DNA of 64,000 nt from positions 906,501-970,500 of the forward strand of contig JANTQA010000018.1 of assembly GCA_027625915.1 (NCBI GenBank). Direction: 5' to 3'. Position numbers and translations under genes: made by a program. Every line of letters begins with the position of its first letter. Positions within the stretch are counted from its first letter, which is position 1. The notes beneath the pieces were generated by a model. That model saw only the letters and a program-made list of their open reading frames with translations. It was not told the origin of the DNA and made no database searches. Origin of the DNA: Anaeramoeba flamelloides (lineage: Eukaryota > Metamonada > Anaeramoebidae). This document shows, piece by piece, positions 57,920-64,000 of the stretch.

Positions 57920-58871
57920 CTAATTATTTCTATCTGTTATTGTTTTAAAAAATGACAATCGTTTTGTAATTGCCTTTGGTTGTTGGGATGAAGGTTGTGT
58001 TTTGGTGTGTATAAACCTGCATCTAATTCCATAAGTGCAAAACATATTTTGGTGGTAGGGCTTACAAATTTGAGTTTTATATTTTGGGTGTCTTGAAATT
58101 TTCCTAGTGTAAACAAAAAGAAAACAAAAATAAAAAAAAAAAAAAGAAAAATCCAAAAAAGGAATTATTATTTTGAGAAAAGTTGAAAATAACGAAATTT
58201 TAATCGTCTGTAAAATATTATTCTCTGGAATTGAATTTTTCTTACTTGTAACCCGAAAATCTAACCTTAATAAATTTTTCGGAATTAAGAAAAATACAAA
58301 ATTGAACAAAAAAAAAAAAAAAATAAAATAACAAAGAAAAAGTGGCATTCAAAGACAAAACAAACCTTAATTCAGAAGTACCATGAGCAAATTGGCATTT
58401 TTCCCCATATTTACAGTAACCGTTTTCAACCCATGAACGACAGACTTCTGTCTTGTATAAGTCTATTTTTAAGGAAGATTTTTTATTACGATTATTCTGT
58501 TTGGTTCTGTTGAATGAATTTTTTCGATTTTTTAAAGATCTGTTATTTTGTATTTTTGAAATCCTTTGTGGTGGTTTTGTGTTTTTGTGATCGTACGATT
58601 TGTTTGAGGTTGGCAGAAACTTTTTATGCCTGAGATTATTTTTTTTTTGTGTAGTTTTATTGGATGTTCGAATTTGATCAAGTGCAGAAACAAACCCAAC
58701 AGTGGCAGTCGTTTTTTTGTTTGTAACAACCCGTGTAAAATCCTTTTTAGGTGGGCTTTTGAGATCTTGCGATGGGAAAACAATTGGGCTACCTGCTCCT
58801 ATATTAATTGCAGTCGTATACAAATACTTTCTTGCATTTTTTTCGTTATTTGTGATCACAAAATCAGTCAT
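57920..58871 (-). CDS. Tandem CCCH zinc-finger protein, TTP/ZFP36 type, 2 exons
   Basis: Exon 1 (58871-58366) and exon 2 (58103-57920) join as TTA AG | G AAA ATT, giving 229 residues; the intron is 262 bp with donor GTTTGT. Two fingers of exact C-x8-C-x5-C-x3-H spacing lie at residues 144-163 (lead-in YKTEVCR) and 182-201 (lead-in YKTQICK), with 18 residues between them, the spacing found in tristetraprolin-family proteins. The intron falls inside this linker ([15 protein letters not shown]). The first 138 residues are basic, Asn/Lys-rich and apparently disordered ([17 protein letters not shown]). TTP-type proteins bind UAUUUAU-like elements in 3'UTRs and recruit deadenylases, speeding mRNA decay. 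Target preference here is inferred from the conserved fingers only. The C-terminal tail after finger 2 is short (28 residues), and no recognisable NOT1-binding motif is seen. Confidence 0.92.
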
Positions 58872-59934
58872 TTGGGAATCAAGAGAAGAAAAACTCCAAA
58901 AAGCTTTTGGGTAAAGGCTAGAGTGGACAAAGAAAGCGTTTTTTCTTTTTCAAAGGTTGGTTGTAAACAAAAGAAATAACAAAAAATTATTTACTTGGAA
59001 TAAAAATAACAAAAAATAAAATTCCTAGTTTTTTTTTAATTGGTTAAATTACAGACGACTGAACAAATTTCGTTGGTTTGTTCGGTTTCCAGTTGCTATA
59101 CACAAAACGAAAATACAATAAAAAAATTTTTTTCTATATTTTTAAATGCCTAACTTCTTTTTTGAAGTTCATCAAGAATTTTGTCTAAAACGAGGTTATG
59201 GTTTTTGAGTACGAACTTTCTTTTCTTCAATTTGTTGATCATTTTAAAATAATCAAAAAATTCACAGAATTTTAAATAAATTTGTACTGATAGAAATTTT
59301 AACAAAATCTAGGTAACCTAACATATGTTTAAAACCGTAACCACAACCCTGAACATAACATTCCTGAAGAATCTAAAACCTTAAGTTTTTCTTTCTTCTT
59401 GTTCAACTGTTAAATTTGGTCGTCGAGATTTTGACACATAATAACAAAATTTATGATTTTTTCAATGGACTAGTTTACTCAAAGGAAATCATGATTGGAA
59501 AGTTTTAAATCTTCTTTTAATGTTTGAAGAGAAAATTGATCGGAAAAAACTTCTTTTTGTTTCCAAGGTTATTTTCTAATCTCGTATTTACCTGATGTGT
59601 ATGCATTTATAACATTTTTCTATCTTCAGAAACCGGAAGAAATCTTTAGAAAAAAGATTTTAGAAATGATATTTTGTTATGGGAAAAAACTTTAATTTAA
59701 AAATTAAAAGCAACTGACTTTGGTTTAAAAAAAATTTACTTTAAGGTATCAGTCCTTGACAACAATAAGGCAAAATTTTTCAATATGTTATTGGTATTAT
59801 TACTCTACTCACAAATTTTGTGGATAAATGAAGTGTCGAAAAATTCTTATTAACGAAAAACCCCAGAAATACAAATTTATTTAGTGAAGAACCTTTTGTT
59901 TTTAAGATTTTTTTGGATAATGAAAACAATTAGT
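58872..59934. other. Region upstream of the CCCH gene, no gene seen
   Basis: Antisense frames over exon 1 run into this stretch (to about 58979) but are shadows of the zinc-finger gene. The remainder is AT-rich with no recognised repeat ends. The promoter should lie in the first few hundred bases. Confidence 0.35.
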
Positions 59935-60392
59935 GTTTACGAGAAAAATGTTGGACAGATAAAAATAGTTGGACAGCAATTTTAATTGGGAAAATTACTG
60001 AAAATGATTTTTAATTTCTATCATTTGTGAAATAACTAAAGAAAATACCAACAATCTACTTATTAGAATAACGATTAAAGTAATTCCACTTTTTCAAAAC
60101 CTTATCTCATATAATCTAAAGCAAGTTTAAAAATTACCATTTACTATATTAATAGTAAACTTTACTACAACTTGGATTTTTGTTAAAATGGCATGATCTA
60201 CTTTAGTTTTCAACCATTCAAATGAGTATTCTACACACGCCACAGATTAATGAACTTGCAACACATATAAACCTGAATTTATATAAAAGTCAGCTAGTTA
60301 TCAATAGGATTTGATTTTCAATTTTACTAATGTTCCCAATTAAAAATGGTGTACAACCATTTTTCTAGTTCCAATATTTTTCTCTCAACGGT
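59935..60392. mobile_element. Family B element, copy B3
   Basis: The left end GAGAAAAATGTTGGACAGAT then CAATTTTAATTGGGAA, and the reverse complement of the right end (GAGAGAAAAATATTGGAACT then CATTTTTAATTGGGAAC), are inverted repeats related to B1 and B2. The element is about 460 bp. It abuts the left edge of I3. Confidence 0.55.
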
Positions 60393-60402
60393 AAATTCAT
60401 TT

Positions 60403-60670
60403 TACTGCTATCAAAATAACATGTTTGAAAAGTTTATCTCGTGTTTCAAAATCAAAATACAGGTTTCTTTTGCTAGAGAAGATCTATAATTGAGCTCCTC
60501 AAAGAAACCGAGAATAAACAATAAGCAAAATATGTATTGATTTCTGAAAGTTTAAATATTAAAAAATAAATAATCAAATTAGAAAATTTATCTCAAAAAA
60601 CAAAGCAAATTTTTGAAAATAAGTCCAATTTTCATAACAACAAAAAAATTAATAATTTTTTTAAAATAAA
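60403..60670 (+). mobile_element. Family I repeat, partial copy I3, broken by H1
   Basis: Left end TACTGCTATCAAAATAACAT then TCGTGTTTCAAAATCAAAAT; interior AATATGTATTGATTTCTGAA and AATTTATCTCAAAAAACAAA match I1. Similarity stops where element H1 begins; continuation beyond H1 was not recognised. Confidence 0.55.
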
Positions 60671-61552
60671 TACAGCCAGTTTCACTTTTAAGGCACAAAC
60701 TTTCAATGAAATTTAAAGCTCAATAAAAATCTCAAATTAAGGCACAAAATATGTAATTTTTTTTACAAATTATTTTACTGAATCCAAAATTATGTGCCTT
60801 AAGGGTCGAGTCATTTACCATGAAAAGGCACCATACTCAAGTGGTGACCTGAGACCAAAAAGTGTATTGTGAAATAGGCCTTCTTTTAGTTGACAAAATT
60901 CAAATAACAAAAAAAAAAATTATATAGGATCTCTTTGACAAAAAATTCAACGAAGTTTGAAAGAGTTCTCAATTTCAAAAATCAAAATTTAAAAAAAAAA
61001 ATTCATCTTTTCTCATTTTCTTTTTCAAAACAGGTTAAATTTCTTTAATTTTAAAACAAATTGCTTTCTTGTATTTCGCAATCACTTTTATTCTATTTAG
61101 TCTGATTTGTGGTTATTTTAAAAACCGTCTCAATTTGACCAAGTAAAGATTAGGTAATAGTCTTTCAATAAAATAAACTCATTTGAAAAATGAAAAAAAA
61201 GAAAAAAAAAATCACCAAGATCTCAAAAAGCGCCAAAGATCGACACTTCAAAACTGACATAGTTGTTTTCAGAACTGTAATTCACAACCATTCTGTTGGA
61301 AATTGAGTGTCACTCTTTGGCGCTTTTTTCTAAAAATGTCCTCTTTTTTGGTTGTTGATTTTTGGAGATCGATGGTACATCATAGGTTGGTTGGTTTTTG
61401 ATTGGTGTTAGGTCCTCAATAAAATTACTAAAAAGTTTTTTTCCATTTCAGAATAAAAAATTTCACCCTAATGACTCTACCCTTAATTTGAGATTTTTAT
61501 TGCGCCTTAAATTTTGTTGAAAGTTTGTGCCTTAAAAGCGAAACTGACTGTA
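60671..61552. mobile_element. Family H Tc1-like TIR element, copy H1
   Basis: Left end TACAGCCAGTTTCACTTTTA then AGGCACAAACTTTCAATGAA; the right end is its reverse complement with few changes (TTAAAAGCGAAACTGACTGT then A). The inverted repeats run about 75 bp to AATCTCAAATTAAGG. TA lies at both ends and the element begins CAG, as in Tc1-type transposons. It is about 880 bp with no transposase frame. A separate hairpin lies inside (61224-61330). Its short derivative H2 is at 27605-27805. Confidence 0.8.
61224..61330. other. About 107-bp stem-loop with GC-rich stem inside H1
   Basis: The arms AAAAAGCGCCAAAGATCGAC (about 61225-61244) and GTGTCACTCTTTGGCGCTTT (about 61307-61326) pair over about 20 bp with two mismatches, enclosing a loop of about 60 bases. 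GCGCCAAAGA / TCTTTGGCGC is exceptional in this AT-rich DNA. It may be a nested mini-element or a structured RNA. Confidence 0.5.
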
Positions 61553-62523
61553 GTACATTTTATTATTTTTATTTACCATTGTTTATACCAAACTGAATCA
61601 TTCAAATCATTTCTTTAACTAAATAAAAGGATTTTTTAGTAAATAGAAGATTGGGATATATCCTAATTTAATATATTTAAAAACAATTAAAAAAAAAATA
61701 TAAATCAAAATAATTAAAAAATTACCGAATAAAAAAAAAAAACATTTATTTATTAATGGTTTGTGTTTATTATTTACTACAATTATTTAATTTTTATCAG
61801 GCTTTACTTTTATTTTTTAATGAAAAAAAAAAAAATTCAAATAGAATTATTAAGTAGAAATTACTTTTCAATTTCTAAAGAATTTTTAAATATTAATATT
61901 AAAATCCTATTTTCTTTTAATTTATATGGTTCAAGTATTTGTGAAAGAAAATAGAGTATTTTTGAATTATTCTTCCAATATATCGATTTATTATATTGGT
62001 TTATATGATTCCAAAACGATTTATTTTGGAATTATTTTTTTATAATATAAAGTAATTCTAATTTTTTTTCATTTTTTTAACAGTGTTTTCTTTTTCTTTG
62101 AGCTAAAAATATTGTAGTTGTTTTTTGATTTTGATAATTCAACTCTTTTAATGTAATCCTAGGAACAATATTTTTTGTTTTAGATTAATTTGATTACAAT
62201 ATTTGATAAAAGTATTCTTAAAAGATATTTCTAAAAAAGTGTTTTTTTTTAAAATGATTGATAAATAATGATGTGATTTAAAATTCAAGTAAAATAATTT
62301 TTTATTCTTCTTCTAAATTAAGAAGATTTCTCCAAAATAATCTTGCCAAATACACTTTGTTGAATTTTTTTCTTTATATTCTTGCTTTCAACAATTTTCT
62401 TTGAAAGGAGATCTTTTTTGTTTGGTCTCTATAAAAGAAAAACTATTTTGAAAAATACATCTGCAGAAGTCAATTTTATTGTTTTGTTCTTGGATTAAGT
62501 TCAAAGATTATTTTGAACGCATT
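61553..62523. other. Intergenic stretch, nothing recognised
   Basis: AT-rich sequence with a 63-codon frame (61763-61954) of biased composition that is not called. Confidence 0.3.
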
Positions 62524-63070
62524 TCTAAGCCCTAATTCAAAATTTTTGACACAACAAAACTCGATTTGTGAAAAGAAAAACCTTATTTAATCAATTCAAG
62601 AAGAAATACCAAATTAGAACTATTCACTAATTGGAATTTTAACAATTATTTCTAAATTACAATATTCACAAAAAAAAAAAAATAAATAATTATCAATACA
62701 AATAAATCAATAGCGTGCCAAAAATTTTGGAGAGAACAAAACAAAAAAATAAATTAGAAAATTTGTTGAAATTCTATTAGTAATATTGATCGTTCAACGG
62801 TTAGAAACTACCAACTAATTTTATTTGAGTTCTTCTATTTTGGACAACTCAACTTTAACAGAATATCAATCATTGAAAAAAATAGTTTTTGATTGAATGA
62901 AAAAGTTGCGAAATTTAAAAAAGAAAAATGAATATGAAAAAAAGAAAAGTTGAAAAAACGATTTTCATATTAAACAAAAAATCAAAATTATTTCGAATTT
63001 GAATGAAATTGTATTATTGTAATTGTTTGTCCTGTTTTAACTGTATGGAAATTTTTGAATTTTAGTTTAT
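62524..63070. mobile_element. Family G TIR element, copy G2
   Basis: Left end TCTAAGCCCTAATTCAAAAT then TTTTGACACAAC; right end CTGTATGGAAATTTTTGAAT then TTTAGTTTA. The body aligns with G1 across about 540 bp (CTCGATTTGTGAAAAG, then AATCAATTCAAGAAGAAATA, then TTTTGGAGAGAACAAAACA) in the same orientation. Confidence 0.7.
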
Positions 63071-64000
63071 ATTCAAAACATAATTTAATAAAACCCAAAA
63101 TTTAATCAAAAAAAAAGGATAAAAAATTTTAAGATTCCACTCTGAATAACTTATGATTTGCTTTTGTTTATTTCAGAAATGAAGTAATCAATGAATGGTA
63201 TTTTGATTTCAAAGTTTCAATACCAGGCTGCCCTCAAAAAAACCCTTATTCAGTATCATTCTTATCATAAAAATTCTTCAAAAAAAGTAAAATGTTCTGC
63301 TTCCTTAAATTAAAAAACAATACTAATTTTCACAAATTTAAATATCATTTAGATTTTTGAATGTAAAATTCCTCAAAACCTTTTCCACAATCCCTCTTTT
63401 CGATTTTATCTTTAAAAGAATAATATTGTTTTGAGAGAAACAATATAAAAAAAAAAAATGGTACACAAAAATAAACCAAATGCCTTAAAGTATTTGATAA
63501 TGGAAATTCTTTTCAAAAATCAAAAGAGAGTAAATACTTTCCTTGAGAGTTCTTGAGAACGTTAATTCAAGGAAAAAGCAAAAGAACCAAAATCAAAAAA
63601 ACGGAGACAAAATTACAATTCCTTTGTAAGATGTGTCATGATTAGTGGTAGACACTCGAAAAATTCAAGTAACTCAAATGTTACAAAAATTCATAAAGAA
63701 TATTCGATCGTTTAAAAATTAGAGTTGTTTATTGTAAGTATTTGAAATGATCTTCATTTTTTATACAGAAAATTATGATTATTTTTCTTTTTCATTCTCA
63801 CATTTTTTTATAAAAGTGTAAGGAGTTGTGTATCTAAAAATTTCTTTTTCTTGAATTTTTCATCAAAAAAATACACAAAAAATCATTTTTTGATCCCGAA
63901 TTATAGATTATTTTGAGTATATTCCTTCACAATTTAAATGAGATTGGATCAAAAGATGTTTTAAGACAACTTGGTAAATTGTAAAGAGAGCTCTTAATTC
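63071..64000. other. Right edge of window, nothing recognised
   Basis: A short run at about 63190-63260 (TTTCAATACCAGGCTGCCCTC then AAAAAAACCC) resembles the start of family A (TTTTTTGAGTGCC region, inverted) and may be a decayed A end. No gene or RNA is supported. Confidence 0.3.

Noticed and set aside
58626-58979. Plus-strand frames of 70-117 codons opposite the CCCH gene
   Set aside because: Shadows of the well-supported zinc-finger exon on the other strand.

Overview
This window comes from an extremely AT-rich nuclear genome of a eukaryotic microbe, read with the standard genetic code (TAA and TAG both end otherwise well conserved proteins). Coding exons stand out as islands of lower A+T content in a background of homopolymer A/T tracts. 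The conserved genes and their spliceosomal GT..AG introns place it among protists. The mix of a SAD/BRSK-type kinase, a GapA/Gap1-like RasGAP_C protein and long lysine/asparagine tracts suits an amoeboid or flagellate lineage such as Amoebozoa, Heterolobosea or Anaeramoeba. I cannot decide the lineage from sequence alone.

Seven protein-coding genes can be supported. From left to right they are: a BRSK/SAD-type protein kinase (+, 588-13670, five exons); transcription elongation factor SPT5 (-, 16179-19772, one exon); the golgin-type tether USO1/p115 (-, 24610-27481, two exons); an ethanolamine/choline phosphotransferase of the CDP-alcohol family (-, 29963-37189, six exons); an IQGAP-related RasGAP with a RasGAP_C domain (-, 39720-47001, six exons); a nuclear poly(A)-binding protein of PABPN1 type (-, 52415-54006, two exons); and a TTP/ZFP36-type tandem CCCH zinc-finger protein (-, 57920-58871, two exons). 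The first gene converges on the other six. The set is ordinary housekeeping and signalling: kinase signalling, transcription elongation, ER-Golgi tethering, phospholipid synthesis, Ras control, poly(A) tail formation and mRNA turnover. There is no operon-like logic. I found no tRNA, rRNA or CRISPR.

Introns are of two kinds. One is short (about 110-265 bp). The other is long (0.85-6.2 kb), and most of the long ones carry transposable elements. Two BRSK introns of 6.2 and 4.7 kb hold decayed LINE reverse-transcriptase fragments and several non-autonomous DNA elements. Two of the long introns in the phosphotransferase gene and one in the RasGAP gene also carry repeat copies.

The space between genes, and most long introns, is a palimpsest of non-autonomous terminal-inverted-repeat elements. 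At least eight families (called A to I here, with D and G probably related) occur two to four times within 64 kb in both orientations. Many are flanked by TA, and family A by TTAA. Several are nested: D2 lies inside the terminal repeat of A3, B2 inside the terminal repeat of A1, E2 inside A3, and C2 inside a (TA)n microsatellite. The most unusual structures are five clusters of roughly 70-75 bp palindromic modules that begin AGGTTTT and end AAAACCT. In two clusters a palindrome sits at the CTAG centre of another palindrome, and in one cluster this happens to three levels. These clusters share a GTGCCGTAGAGTG tag and are the best candidate for an undescribed element in this window.
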